This document shows, one piece after another, positions 8,056-17,141 of a DNA stretch of 64,000 nucleotides. Source of the DNA: Chloroflexota bacterium. Lineage in GTDB: Bacteria > Chloroflexota > Anaerolineae > Caldilineales > Caldilineaceae. Positions within the stretch are counted from its first letter, which is position 1. Each line of letters starts with the position of its first letter. The stretch is taken from NCBI GenBank assembly GCA_003577005.1, contig QEUW01000012.1, positions 1-64,000 of the forward strand, in the 5' to 3' direction. The translations under genes were made by a program, and so were the position numbers. The notes under the pieces were generated by a model, which made no database searches, had not been told where the DNA came from, and saw nothing but the letters and a program-made list of their open reading frames with translations.

Positions 8056-10470
8056 TCAAGGTACTACCCAGCGCGCCAGTTCCACTGCGTCGCCGCCGTC
8101 GGAAAGCTGGGGGCGTTCAAAATCATGGGGTCGATAAAAACCAACCAGCAGCCTGTATTCTCCAGCAGCAAGTTGTGCCGGAAGCTGGAGTGGGTATGTG
8201 TCTGCCACAGGCTCGCCCACATGCCAGCCCCAGGTCGGGTAGAAGCCACCTTCCGGTGCGCGGTCGGCCTGGGCGATAATCTCCCCGTCGGGCCCAACCA
8301 GATGGACAAAGACCGTATAGTCGTCGGCGACCTGCGCCTCCGTCTGCCATACGAGACGCAGGTCAAAGACCGCAGCAGGCGCCAGGCTCTCCGGCAGACC
8401 ATCATGACCGACGAGCATCAACCCATTCTGCCATCGGGCGCCGACCCTTTCGGCTGGCGCGGGCGGTGGTTCACCGATGCGGAACCAATCTACAGCAAGC
8501 GGTTCAGCCAACAACTCGACAGGATCAACCTTATAGACCACCACATCGATCCGATAATGACCAGGCGACAGCGTTGCTGGTAGATCCAGCTTTTTGACAT
8601 CAGGGACTGGTACATCCGGAAAATCAATCGGCTTGGCAAAACCCCCAACCGGTGGGCCATCTTTTTGTGTGATAGGGGTGCCGTCCTCAGCTACCACCTG
8701 GAGCGATGTACTGACCTCTATTTGTAGCCGTGCGCTGTTGAGCCAGTAAAAGGTCATATAGAGTTGCTCGCCCGCTGCGACTTCATTGCGTGACCAGCCG
8801 GTCAGGGTAAACCCACCCAGCGAGATAGGAGCAGGAAAAGTTTTGCTGATGACTTGAGCGGGGCGGTCTTTCCACCCTTCCGCTACGAGCACAACCGCAC
8901 CTCGCTCGGCAAACACCTTGTGGAACTGGTCCACCAGAGTGGATATAAAGTCGCCAAGATAACGGCTCCCGACCCGGTCGTTATCGGCTACAAACCAGAC
9001 GCGCGGCGCCGTGCGAACGACTTGCACCAGTTGCTCGGTAGAATACAGGACAGGGGACCCGGACCAACGGTCGACCAACACGCCATCCCGCTCGATAGCG
9101 TACGGCTGATAGCCGCGTTCACGGGCAAAGTAGTCGCACGGCCGCTGCAACACGACGGCGCAAGCTGCGGCTTGTGGTGACATGACGACATCGCCTGGCT
9201 GGAGTTGTTGCGCCACAAACGTAAAGGCCTCGTGGTAGCCTTCCGTATCGACCCGCGTGGTGTGGTACGCCGGCGGAAAGAACGACCAGGCTACTAACAC
9301 CGCCAGCACACCGGTCGACAGCCAACGCAGCGATTCGCGCTGGTTTAGACGTTCAACCAGCCAAACTGCACCTGCTGCCCCGATGAGCAGCCAAAGCGGC
9401 TGTACGATAAAGACGTAACGCGGGCCGCTCCACGAGCTGCCTATGACAAAGATCAGCACCAGCATGACAGAGATCAGATGCAGGCCAAAAAAGAGCGTAG
9501 CCTGGTGGTAACGGGGCAGCGCCAGCAGGGGCCGGCGGGCTCGCGCCAGCACAACCAGCGCGATGGCAACGGCCAATAGCCCGGCCATTGTCCACGGTAG
9601 CCGTTCAGGGTTGAGAAAAAGATACCGGTGGCTTGCCCAGAGCGCCGCCGCATCTCCCCATAGATTGAAATAGGGCTTGTAGGTCTGTAACGATGAAAAA
9701 TAGCCCGGTTGCCCCACTTGTTCCAAAATAAAACGTAGCCCCATCGTGGCCACGCATACCCCATTGGCAGCGACAACTGCCGGTTGCCAGAGATAGCGCC
9801 ATCCGCGCCAGAGCCACATGGCCAATATCATCGACGGATAGAGTAAAATGGTCTGCTCCTGCGCAAAGAGAGCCAGAACAAAGAACAGAGCAAAGAGCAG
9901 GAGGGCGCGATTGTGTCGCGCACCGCGCTGGTCTGCACTTTGCAGCGGAGAGACAGCCTGAAAAGCCGCCCACAGTGTCAGCAACACGAACAAAAGCAGC
10001 GGAGCATAGAAACGCGCCCGCCCGCTCCAGACAACCGCTTCGGGCAACAGCGCCAACCCCAACGCCGCCAGCCACGCCACCCGGATGTTCCATTCGCGGC
10101 GTCCGATAAGAAAAATCACGACAACTGCACCGAGGCCAAAAAGGACGCTGGGCAGGCGGGCGATTGTGTAGCTCTCACCCGCTACGGCGATAAAGGCCGC
10201 CGTCAGGTAGGTTGTCACCAGACCGCGCGTATAGAGCACACCGCTGGGCATGATGGGTGCGCCCTCGTTCATGGTCTGCCGCGCCGCCCAGAGCGTTGTA
10301 AATTCGTCTACGGTCATGCCAATGTCGCGCACGTACTGCCAGCGCAACCACAACGCCACTCCCAGCAGCAATCCCAATCCGAGCGCCATCCACAGCGCCA
10401 TCCAGCGCGGGCTACCGAGTGTGAACGGGCCGATCCGGGCGGACTCAGTGTGTACAGTTTCGATCTTCAT
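8056..10470 (-). CDS. GT-C fold membrane glycosyltransferase (ArnT/GT39-like)
   Basis: The 804-residue protein starts with a membrane segment at about residues 23-42 and the first-loop acidic pair D55-E56 (GMTVDEFTTLW), typical of dolichyl-phosphate-mannose or undecaprenyl-phosphate-sugar transferases. About ten further hydrophobic segments follow up to residue ~410. The remainder (roughly 420-804) is extracytoplasmic and beta-rich, ending in two similar beta-sandwich-like blocks. It should move a sugar from a polyprenyl carrier to an acceptor outside the membrane. The gene precedes a Gfo/Idh/MocA gene by 13 bp. The start at 10470 has a weak GAAG. Confidence 0.78.
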   Translation of the reverse strand: MKIETVHTESARIGPFTLGSPRWMALWMALGLGLLLGVALWLRWQYVRDIGMTVDEFTTLWAARQTMNEGAPIMPSGVLYTRGLVTTYLTAAFIAVAGESYTIARLPSVLFGLGAVVVIFLIGRREWNIRVAWLAALGLALLPEAVVWSGRARFYAPLLLFVLLTLWAAFQAVSPLQSADQRGARHNRALLLFALFFVLALFAQEQTILLYPSMILAMWLWRGWRYLWQPAVVAANGVCVATMGLRFILEQVGQPGYFSSLQTYKPYFNLWGDAAALWASHRYLFLNPERLPWTMAGLLAVAIALVVLARARRPLLALPRYHQATLFFGLHLISVMLVLIFVIGSSWSGPRYVFIVQPLWLLIGAAGAVWLVERLNQRESLRWLSTGVLAVLVAWSFFPPAYHTTRVDTEGYHEAFTFVAQQLQPGDVVMSPQAAACAVVLQRPCDYFARERGYQPYAIERDGVLVDRWSGSPVLYSTEQLVQVVRTAPRVWFVADNDRVGSRYLGDFISTLVDQFHKVFAERGAVVLVAEGWKDRPAQVISKTFPAPISLGGFTLTGWSRNEVAAGEQLYMTFYWLNSARLQIEVSTSLQVVAEDGTPITQKDGPPVGGFAKPIDFPDVPVPDVKKLDLPATLSPGHYRIDVVVYKVDPVELLAEPLAVDWFRIGEPPPAPAERVGARWQNGLMLVGHDGLPESLAPAAVFDLRLVWQTEAQVADDYTVFVHLVGPDGEIIAQADRAPEGGFYPTWGWHVGEPVADTYPLQLPAQLAAGEYRLLVGFYRPHDFERPQLSDGGDAVELARWVVP

Positions 10471-10593
10471 GCACTTCTAATCCAACTCCGCGCAACAACT
10501 TCTTTTTGCGAAATCACCGTATCCCCAAGTTCCCAGTTCACTTTGCTCATGATAAGGGTATGTTCTCCAGCAGGCAAGACGAACAACTAGCGT

Positions 10594-10672
10594 GGGAATA
10601 CAGGTAGCCAGGTAGACTGGGAATCAAGTAGACAGGGAGTTCTGCTTTATTTACCTGGCCACCTGTATTCCC
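10594..10672. terminator. Long imperfect hairpin between the dioxygenase and glycosyltransferase genes
   Basis: GGGAATACAGGT-A-GCCAGGTA (10594-10614) pairs with TACCTGGC-C-ACCTGTATTCCC (10652-10672), a 20-bp stem with one mismatch and a 37-base loop. It begins 15 bp past the stop of the minus-strand dioxygenase gene and is a likely transcript end or stabiliser. No T-tract is present. Confidence 0.5.
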
Positions 10673-10686
10673 TATTTGCCTAGACC

Positions 10687-11481
10687 TCAGTGATCGGCAA
10701 ACGGAAAGGTGCCTTTATACCCGAGCGTCTCCAGCGTAAACTGTGGGTCGCTGACAAAACGGATGCCAGGGAACATGGGATTTTGCTGGTAGTGCAATAC
10801 GATGTTAGCGCGCATATCGCCTGCCGGGTCGGGCCCCAGTTTGGCGCCTTGATGGGGAATATGGCTGTAGAAGATCACAGCATCCCCTGCCTGTGGGTAG
10901 AGGTCGACATGTTCCTGTTCGTCACACCAACGCTGAAAAGGATCGTTACGGTCCTCGGTATAACGCAGATAAGGCCGCAACTCCTCCGGCACCGGCCGGT
11001 CGAGGTACCCCTTAAGAAATGTGAGCCGTGCGCGATCCGGCGTATTATCTGTGAGATAGAAGGTCACATTCATACAGACCCCAATGGATGGCTTAGCCGC
11101 ACCGGACTTTTCCGCCTGATAGTAGTAGTCGTAGAAATCCATGTGCCATTCCTGCGTATAATCGCCCGGATTGACGTGACCACGTACACTGCGCAACTGG
11201 CACTGCCTGCCCAAAACAGCCTGGAGATAAGGCGCGGTGGCAGGGTGGGCAATGAGGCTCTTGGTCATCTCCGGCTGGTGGATCAACAACTTTTCGAACG
11301 CAACGTTGCCCACCCCGTTGCTGATCTCGTACTGTTTGCGGTTGTAGAGATCGTACAAAACCGCCTTCCAGCGCGCCAGTGTCTCCGGGTCTAGCGCCTG
11401 GCGGCACAGCAAAAAGCCATCGCGGTTGAGTTGCGCCAAATTCTGCTCATTCGTTTGCTCGATCTGTGCGTGCATCTGCAT
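10687..11481 (-). CDS. Phytanoyl-CoA dioxygenase (PhyH) family protein
   Basis: The 264-residue protein is a non-heme Fe(II)/2-oxoglutarate oxygenase of the PhyH family: H113-x-D115 in QEWHMDFYDYY gives two iron ligands, and the distal His lies in FYSHIPHQGAK (H207 or H210), with a downstream Arg in GDMRANIVLH for 2-oxoglutarate. It hydroxylates an unknown small molecule. The ATG at 11481 has GGAGGA 4 bases upstream; a second in-frame ATG lies 6 bases inside. It is 23 bp after the EndoQ-helicase gene on the same strand, so partial cotranscription is possible. Confidence 0.85.
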   Translation of the reverse strand: MQMHAQIEQTNEQNLAQLNRDGFLLCRQALDPETLARWKAVLYDLYNRKQYEISNGVGNVAFEKLLIHQPEMTKSLIAHPATAPYLQAVLGRQCQLRSVRGHVNPGDYTQEWHMDFYDYYYQAEKSGAAKPSIGVCMNVTFYLTDNTPDRARLTFLKGYLDRPVPEELRPYLRYTEDRNDPFQRWCDEQEHVDLYPQAGDAVIFYSHIPHQGAKLGPDPAGDMRANIVLHYQQNPMFPGIRFVSDPQFTLETLGYKGTFPFADH

Positions 11482-11504
11482 GGTCTCCTCCGAAGCGTAA
11501 ATAG

Positions 11505-14500
11505 CTAGAATAAACTCAACTGCTGTAGTTCTGGCTTTTCTCGTTCCGCGGGGCGACGGGCCATCTCCTTGATCTCCTTGAGGGTATGCTCGATGTCAGC
11601 CAGGAAGCGAGACGGCTCGTTTTGTAACCGCTGCCCAAACAGAAAACGGGTGCGCGCATGGGTCAAGACGAGCTTGCGGCGGGCGCGCGTCATCCCCACG
11701 AAAAAGAGCCGCCGCTCTTCCTCTACGTCCGGCTCCTCGCCTGGCCGCTCATAGGGTAGCAGCCCTTCTTCGCAACCGGTGATAAAGACGACGGGAAACT
11801 CCAACCCCTTGGCCGCGTGCAGCGTCATGAGCGTCACACGGTCGGCGCGCGGGTCGTAAAGATCCGCCTCCTTTTGCAGCGCGAGCAGCTCTAAAAATTC
11901 TACCACACGGCTGGCGTATGGGATGGCCTGCCGGCGCAATCGGGCAATGCGTTCCTGCGCCTGCTCATCGGGCGTGCGCCGCACCACTGTGGAAAGAAAT
12001 TGCTGGATACGGTCAATCAGCTCGGTGACCGGCGCTGTGGCACACAGCGTATGCAATTCAGCTAAAAACGCAGTCACCGCAGGGATCACGCGTTTCGGGA
12101 GATCAGCCAGGAGTTGCTCCCGGTAAAGCTCGGTCTTTGGATTGTGCGCCAGATGTAAAAAGGCGAGAATCTCGCGGATCTCCGCATACTTGACCAGTGG
12201 CGTCTGCCCCACCGTCTGATATGGGATGCCCGAGCGCTCGAACGCCTCACAAAGAGGCCGGCTTTGGGCGCCGGTGCGATAGAGCACGGCAAAGTCGCCA
12301 AACGAGCGCACCCCCTCTGCGCTTGCGCCGACGCGGCCCGAATCGAGCGAGAAGAGGCTGGTGCCCCCCACCATCTGCTCGATCTGGTGGACCACATATT
12401 CGGCTTCGGCCTTGTCCGTCGGCGCGGGATAGATCTCTAGTTTGGTCTGGTCGAGAAAGTCGGACCAGATGCGCAATCGCTCTGCGCTGGCGTTGCCGGC
12501 GATCACCTGGGTGGCGGCATCGAGGATCAACTGGGTCGAACGGTAGTTCTGTCGCAACCGCAACACCTGTGCGCCGGGATAGTCTTCCTCAAAACGGAGG
12601 AAGTAACGGCGATCTGCCCCGCGGAAACCATAAATGGCCTGATCCGGGTCGCCGATGGCGCAGAGGTTCGCCGGCGCCCTGGATGTCTTGGTCAACAATC
12701 TCAAAAGCCGATATTGGGCCAGGTTGATGTCCTGGTATTCATCCACCGAAATCCAACGATACCGCTCCTGCACCCGCTGCAGGAGAGCCGCATCGCCTTC
12801 CAGCAGACGGACCGTAAGATAGATCAAATCGTCAAAGTCCACCAATCGATTGCGCCGCAGTTCAGCGTCATAGGCGCGGTAGACCGCGGCCAGCAACGTT
12901 TCACTTTCCGGTGTGGCTGGGCCGGTCACCGTCTCTGGCGTGCGCAGATCGTTCTTCGCAGTAGAGATCGCTTCGAGCGCCTGGCCAAGTTCCTTCTGGT
13001 TCCAGTCAGGGTAAAGCCGCCGCAAGAGAGCCAGGCGATCATCCTCGCTGGCGATGGCGAAGTCAGGGGCCAGCTCAATGGCCGCTCCCTCGGCGCGCAG
13101 CAGCCCGGCGGCAAAGGCGTGAAAGGTCTGCACGGTGAGCCGGTCGGCGAGCGCGCTACCCAACAACGTGGTCAGGCGCTGGACCATTTCTTCAGCGGCC
13201 TTGTTGGTAAAGGTGATCGCCAGGATCATCTCAGGCGCTACGCCATGCTCGGTCATCAGATAGGCAATGCGATGGGTCAAGGTCCGTGTCTTGCCCGTGC
13301 CCGGCCCGGCGACGATGAGGAGCGGCGAGTCGATGCAACGGACCGCCGCCTGCTGCTCGGTGTTGAGACCCGCCAGCAGGGCAGAGGGCGTGAACGGGAT
13401 AGACCGCGGATGCGGCGGATTTTCGCGGATCCTATTGGGTGTGGGCTCTTGAGGTAGCGAGTAACTCTTGTTGTCAGATTCCGCAACCGGCTGCTTCAAC
13501 GCAAAGAGATCCGTCTGCGCCCAGGGCGAGGGGCGGGCGGCGTCGCCCTGTTCTTCACGGTTGGCTTCGGCTCGCCGACTGCTGGCCGGACGTTGAGGGC
13601 GTGCGCCGAAAAGATCGAGTTGGGCTGTGGAAACACTTCGTTCTTGTTGCTCAAAGAGCTTGATGACACCATATTCGCCATCATACCCGGCTGCAATCGA
13701 GACTTCGCCACTGCGCATGCGCCGGATGCCCTCGGCCAACAATTCGCCACCCACACGGACTAGGTCAGGAAGCGGCGCGTCCTGAAGAATAGACAGTTCA
13801 GGGCCCAGCTTGCCAAGCAAAGTTTGGTAGGCCTGCTGAACCTTACGCGCACCAGCGCCCACACCCAGCACCTCGCCCAGAATTTCGGGCAGCGGGATCA
13901 GGTTGGCATAGGGATGGGTGCGCGCTGGCCGGCCACCGGGTGGGCGGTCGGCCAGCGTAGCGACCCGATTGAGCACGCCGACGGTGACTTCTTTGCCACA
14001 GACCGGGCAGCGCCCCTGGTGAGCGGTTGTCTCCTCCGGCTCCCAGCGCACGTTGCAGTTGCGGTGACCGTCACAGTGGTATTTCCCCTCTTCGGGGAAG
14101 AATTCAAGGGTGCCGCCAAAGGCGTTCGGGTCGCCGCTTTTCAAAGCAGCAAAGATGGCACTGTAAGATGGTTCGGTGTGAAAGACAGTCGCCTCGCGCG
14201 CCAGCTTGGGCGGCGAATGGGCATCGGAATTGGAGACGAGCGTGTAGCGGTCCAAAGACGAGACGCGCCAGTTCATAGGCGGGTCAGATGAAAGCCCGGT
14301 CTCCAGCGCAAAGATGTGTGACGTCAGGTCGCCAAAACACGCTTCGATGGAGTCAAAACCCGACTTGGAACCAAGCACCGCAAACCAGGGCGTCCAGATA
14401 TGGGCGGGGATAAGATAGCCCTGCGGATCGGTCTCCAGCACGATTTCGAGCAGGTCGCGCGAATCGAGCCCCAGGATTGGCCGGCCGTCGGCGCGGATAT

Positions 14501-14894
14501 TGCCGATCTTCTCCAGCGCGGCCTGCAACCGTTCCACAGCGGCGAGCGAGGGCACAAAGAGGATGTGGTGAACCTTACGCACCTGGCCGTCCCGCTTATA
14601 GATATTGCTGACCTCGCCCGCCAACATAAAACGTACCGGCCCCCGGCAGGCGGGCGGCGCCTGGTCGGCAAGGGCTTGAGTGTACTCCTCCTTCAGCCGG
14701 AAAAGTCCTTCTTCCGCCGGTTCGAGCTTTTGCCTCATCTCCGCCAGCCAGCCTGGGTGGGCGATGTCGCCTGTCCCGACGACATGCACGCCCTTCAACT
14801 GAGCCCATAGGTTCAGGTGCTCGAAGTCAAGATCACGGCTAGTCGCGCGGGAGTAGTGCGAGTGGATGTGGAGATCGGCGACAAGTTTGGGCAT
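11505..14894 (-). CDS. Endonuclease Q-UvrD/PcrA helicase fusion
   Basis: The 1129-residue protein joins two repair enzymes. Residues 1-415 match EndoQ, a PHP-domain nuclease cutting 5' of deaminated bases: DLHIHSHYS (7-15), GEVS (93-96), HH (109-110), PAHIWTPW (163-170), SNSDAH (221-226), and a zinc finger C274/C280/C296/C299. Residues ~500-1120 form an SF1A helicase with Walker A AGPGTGKT (529-536), motif II VDEYQD and motif VI GMTRARRKL. The linker carries QLDLF (425-429) and QTDLF (460-464), and the last five residues are QLSLF; all resemble bacterial beta-clamp-binding peptides. The ATG at 14894 begins the PHP homology and has no visible Shine-Dalgarno; the 48-bp extension is intergenic repeat. 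The domain calls are secure and the joint function is inferred. Confidence 0.9.
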   Translation of the reverse strand: MPKLVADLHIHSHYSRATSRDLDFEHLNLWAQLKGVHVVGTGDIAHPGWLAEMRQKLEPAEEGLFRLKEEYTQALADQAPPACRGPVRFMLAGEVSNIYKRDGQVRKVHHILFVPSLAAVERLQAALEKIGNIRADGRPILGLDSRDLLEIVLETDPQGYLIPAHIWTPWFAVLGSKSGFDSIEACFGDLTSHIFALETGLSSDPPMNWRVSSLDRYTLVSNSDAHSPPKLAREATVFHTEPSYSAIFAALKSGDPNAFGGTLEFFPEEGKYHCDGHRNCNVRWEPEETTAHQGRCPVCGKEVTVGVLNRVATLADRPPGGRPARTHPYANLIPLPEILGEVLGVGAGARKVQQAYQTLLGKLGPELSILQDAPLPDLVRVGGELLAEGIRRMRSGEVSIAAGYDGEYGVIKLFEQQERSVSTAQLDLFGARPQRPASSRRAEANREEQGDAARPSPWAQTDLFALKQPVAESDNKSYSLPQEPTPNRIRENPPHPRSIPFTPSALLAGLNTEQQAAVRCIDSPLLIVAGPGTGKTRTLTHRIAYLMTEHGVAPEMILAITFTNKAAEEMVQRLTTLLGSALADRLTVQTFHAFAAGLLRAEGAAIELAPDFAIASEDDRLALLRRLYPDWNQKELGQALEAISTAKNDLRTPETVTGPATPESETLLAAVYRAYDAELRRNRLVDFDDLIYLTVRLLEGDAALLQRVQERYRWISVDEYQDINLAQYRLLRLLTKTSRAPANLCAIGDPDQAIYGFRGADRRYFLRFEEDYPGAQVLRLRQNYRSTQLILDAATQVIAGNASAERLRIWSDFLDQTKLEIYPAPTDKAEAEYVVHQIEQMVGGTSLFSLDSGRVGASAEGVRSFGDFAVLYRTGAQSRPLCEAFERSGIPYQTVGQTPLVKYAEIREILAFLHLAHNPKTELYREQLLADLPKRVIPAVTAFLAELHTLCATAPVTELIDRIQQFLSTVVRRTPDEQAQERIARLRRQAIPYASRVVEFLELLALQKEADLYDPRADRVTLMTLHAAKGLEFPVVFITGCEEGLLPYERPGEEPDVEEERRLFFVGMTRARRKLVLTHARTRFLFGQRLQNEPSRFLADIEHTLKEIKEMARRPAEREKPELQQLSLF

Positions 14895-14924
14895 GGATGA
14901 TGGATGATGGACGATGGACCTTAG

Positions 14925-14941
14925 ACGATGGGCTATCGTCA
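14925..14941. repeat. GACGATGGAC-type palindrome
   Basis: GACGAT-GGGCT-ATCGTC forms a short stem between the Gfo/Idh/MocA stop (14946) and the EndoQ-helicase start. The flanking bases carry further GATGGAC units. It belongs with the elements at 3158, 35457 and 43005. Confidence 0.5.
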
Positions 14942-14945
14942 AAAC

Positions 14946-15944
14946 CTACTTCACGTAGACAACCTTCTCATTCTCCAACGACTCGATGGCGGCGGCGATC
15001 ACCTTTTGAGCGGCGAGAGCGTCGGCGGCTTTGCCATCGATCTCCGCTGGCGGCACACCGGCTGCGACCTGTTCGAGAAAGACATGGATACGGTTGCGGA
15101 AGGTGTCGTTGAAGTCGCGGTAGCCGCCAAAGAGCGGGTTGGTGTAGACCGTCTTTTCGGGGTTGCCGGCAGGATAGAGCGTCACCTCGCGATACATGTC
15201 ATCGATGACAAAACGGCCCTTGAGGCCCGCCACCTCGCACCTCTCCATCGGGTGGCCGCGTTCGATGTCATAGCTGCCGGTGAGCGTACCCACTGCGCCG
15301 CTCTTGAAACGAAAATTGAAGGTGGCCGTCGACCAGATCTGCCGGCCAGGCGCCATCATCGCAAAACAGTGCACCGCTTCGATGTCCCCGCAAAAATAGC
15401 GCATCACATCGATCGTGTGCGGGTGGAGCGCCTTGAGATGAAACCAGGGCGAGCTTTCGCGCGGATTCTTGATCCACATACTCATGTTGCAAAAGAGTGG
15501 GTGGCCGATGCGCCCCTCGTCCACCCACTTTTTGGCCAGCCGCGCCGCCGGAGTGAAGCGGTGGTTGAGGTTGATGCCATAGCAGAGACCTTTGGCCTGG
15601 GCTTTGGCAACCATCTCTTCGGCCTCTTCGACTTCGTTGGAGATAGGCTTTTCGCCGAGCACATGACAACCAAATTCGAGCGCCTGGATCGTGGGTAAGT
15701 AATGTTCGCTGCCATATTCTTTTCCACCGGTGGCGACGCTTACGATATCAGGACGCACAGTCTCCAACATCTGCTGGACGTCGTAATAGGCGGGCACGTC
15801 GTATTTGGCAGCGCCAGCGTCGGCGCGAGCTCGGTCCCAGTCGCAGACGCCCACCAGTTGGGCCAGTTCATCCTCTTTGTACATGGTGGCATGGATGTTG
15901 CCAATCGCCCCCATGCCGATGACGGCAACGCGCAGCTTGTCCAT
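14946..15944 (-). CDS. Gfo/Idh/MocA family oxidoreductase (paralogue of 18207-19205)
   Basis: The 332-residue NAD(P)-dependent oxidoreductase has the Rossmann motif VIGMGAIGNIH (residues 8-18), the EKP motif in GEKPISNEVEEAE, and a catalytic-domain block FHLKALHPHTIDVMRYF. It is closely similar along its length to the product of 18207-19205 (same IGMGxIGN, EKPISN, GINLNHRF, MWIxNPxESSPWFH blocks), so the two are recent paralogues. GGAG lies 5 bases before the ATG. It lies at the distal end of the transporter-oxidoreductase gene group. The substrate is unknown, probably a sugar or inositol derivative. Confidence 0.87.
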   Translation of the reverse strand: MDKLRVAVIGMGAIGNIHATMYKEDELAQLVGVCDWDRARADAGAAKYDVPAYYDVQQMLETVRPDIVSVATGGKEYGSEHYLPTIQALEFGCHVLGEKPISNEVEEAEEMVAKAQAKGLCYGINLNHRFTPAARLAKKWVDEGRIGHPLFCNMSMWIKNPRESSPWFHLKALHPHTIDVMRYFCGDIEAVHCFAMMAPGRQIWSTATFNFRFKSGAVGTLTGSYDIERGHPMERCEVAGLKGRFVIDDMYREVTLYPAGNPEKTVYTNPLFGGYRDFNDTFRNRIHVFLEQVAAGVPPAEIDGKAADALAAQKVIAAAIESLENEKVVYVK

Positions 15945-16009
15945 GATAACTCCACAGGGTAGCTTTTGGATCAGCCGATAGGATCGGGATATACAGAAAC
16001 AGCAAAAAG

Positions 16010-16056
16010 CAGTTCACGGAGCACACAGAGACGCCGCAGAGAACACAGAGATAACG
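16010..16056. repeat. CACAGAG-rich intergenic repeat
   Basis: The gap between two Gfo/Idh/MocA genes contains repeated CACAGAG/CGCAGAG units spaced by about 9-11 bases (ACGGAGCACACAGAGACG, GCAGAGAACACAGAG). A similar block occurs at 34255-34320. Its function is unknown. Confidence 0.45.
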
Positions 16057-16104
16057 CAATTTTGAGACTGTTTTCTGTGCTTTCTGGAGCTTCTAAACCA
16101 TGTA

Positions 16105-17130
16105 CTATTGGGTCACCAGATCGACCGGGCGGCGGCGCTCGATACTGTCGAGGATACCCTCGCACACGACCATGGCGCGGTAGGCATCACGCAGCGACGG
16201 CACATCTGGCGAACCGCTGAGCACGGCGCGGGCAAAGGCTTGCATCTGCCCCCAGTAGCCGCTGCGCACCTCAGCATTGTCACGAGTGGCCGGGTTCCAG
16301 TAATAGCCGGGAATGCCGGGTGTAGGCCGGTAGCCACTTTCTGCCGTATGTGGCTCAAAATGAAGTGTGTGCAAGTTGATCAGGCGTAGGTGGGCGCGGG
16401 CGTCACCGGCTGCCTCCAATTGGCAGGTCCAGTTCGGTGTGCAGCCTGCCAGGGTAATCGTTCCGCTTGCACCGCTGGCAAAAGTGGGGGCACAGGCGAT
16501 GGCAAAGCGTCCCTCCTCGCCGGTGGAGAGCGTTGCATAGACCGACTCGATTTCGCCGGCCAGATGACGCGCCAGATCGACAGCATGGACGGCCTGGAAG
16601 ATCATATAGCTCCAGCCGGTGCGTACATCGGCGGTCTCGTGCCACATGGGACTGGGCATAAAGTAACGGCTCTCCAGATAGAGCAGCTTGCCAAACTCAG
16701 GTGTCGCCATCAATTCGCGGAACTTGCGCACTCCAGGCGCATGGCGCATGTTGTGGCCGATCTGCGTGATGACGCCCTTGGCCTCGGCCAGTTCCACCAA
16801 CTCGCGCGCCTGTTCGGTACGCAGGGCTGCTGGTTTCTCCATCATCAAATGGAGCCCGGCCTCAAGTACCTGTTTGCCGCATTCATAGTGCATCAGTGGC
16901 GGGCCAACTACGATTGCGGCGTCCAGTTCTTCTTTGGCGAGCACCTCGCCGAGATCGGTGTACCAGCGGCGCGCGCCAAAGAAGTGGGTGTTGCGCCTGG
17001 CCAGTTCGGGTTGTAAGTCGCAGCAGGCGACCAGTTCTAGCTCAGGAATCGTCGCAAAGTTCGGATACCAAGATGCAGTCGCCTGCCGTCCGCAGCCCAC
17101 AAACCCAATTCGGACAGTGCGTTCTGTCAT
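16105..17130 (-). CDS. Gfo/Idh/MocA family oxidoreductase
   Basis: The 341-residue protein carries the Rossmann glycine motif IGFVGCGRQATASWYPN, the MEKPAALRTEQA motif and a C-terminal domain with SYMIFQAVHAVDLARHL in the catalytic-His region. It is more distant from the 14946 and 18207 products than they are from each other. The start lies 11 bp after the Rpn-like nuclease stop, with only a weak GGTGA upstream, which suggests cotranscription. Predicted NAD(P)-dependent sugar or polyol oxidoreductase. Confidence 0.85.
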   Translation of the reverse strand: MTERTVRIGFVGCGRQATASWYPNFATIPELELVACCDLQPELARRNTHFFGARRWYTDLGEVLAKEELDAAIVVGPPLMHYECGKQVLEAGLHLMMEKPAALRTEQARELVELAEAKGVITQIGHNMRHAPGVRKFRELMATPEFGKLLYLESRYFMPSPMWHETADVRTGWSYMIFQAVHAVDLARHLAGEIESVYATLSTGEEGRFAIACAPTFASGASGTITLAGCTPNWTCQLEAAGDARAHLRLINLHTLHFEPHTAESGYRPTPGIPGYYWNPATRDNAEVRSGYWGQMQAFARAVLSGSPDVPSLRDAYRAMVVCEGILDSIERRRPVDLVTQ

Positions 17131-17141
17131 GCCGATTCACC

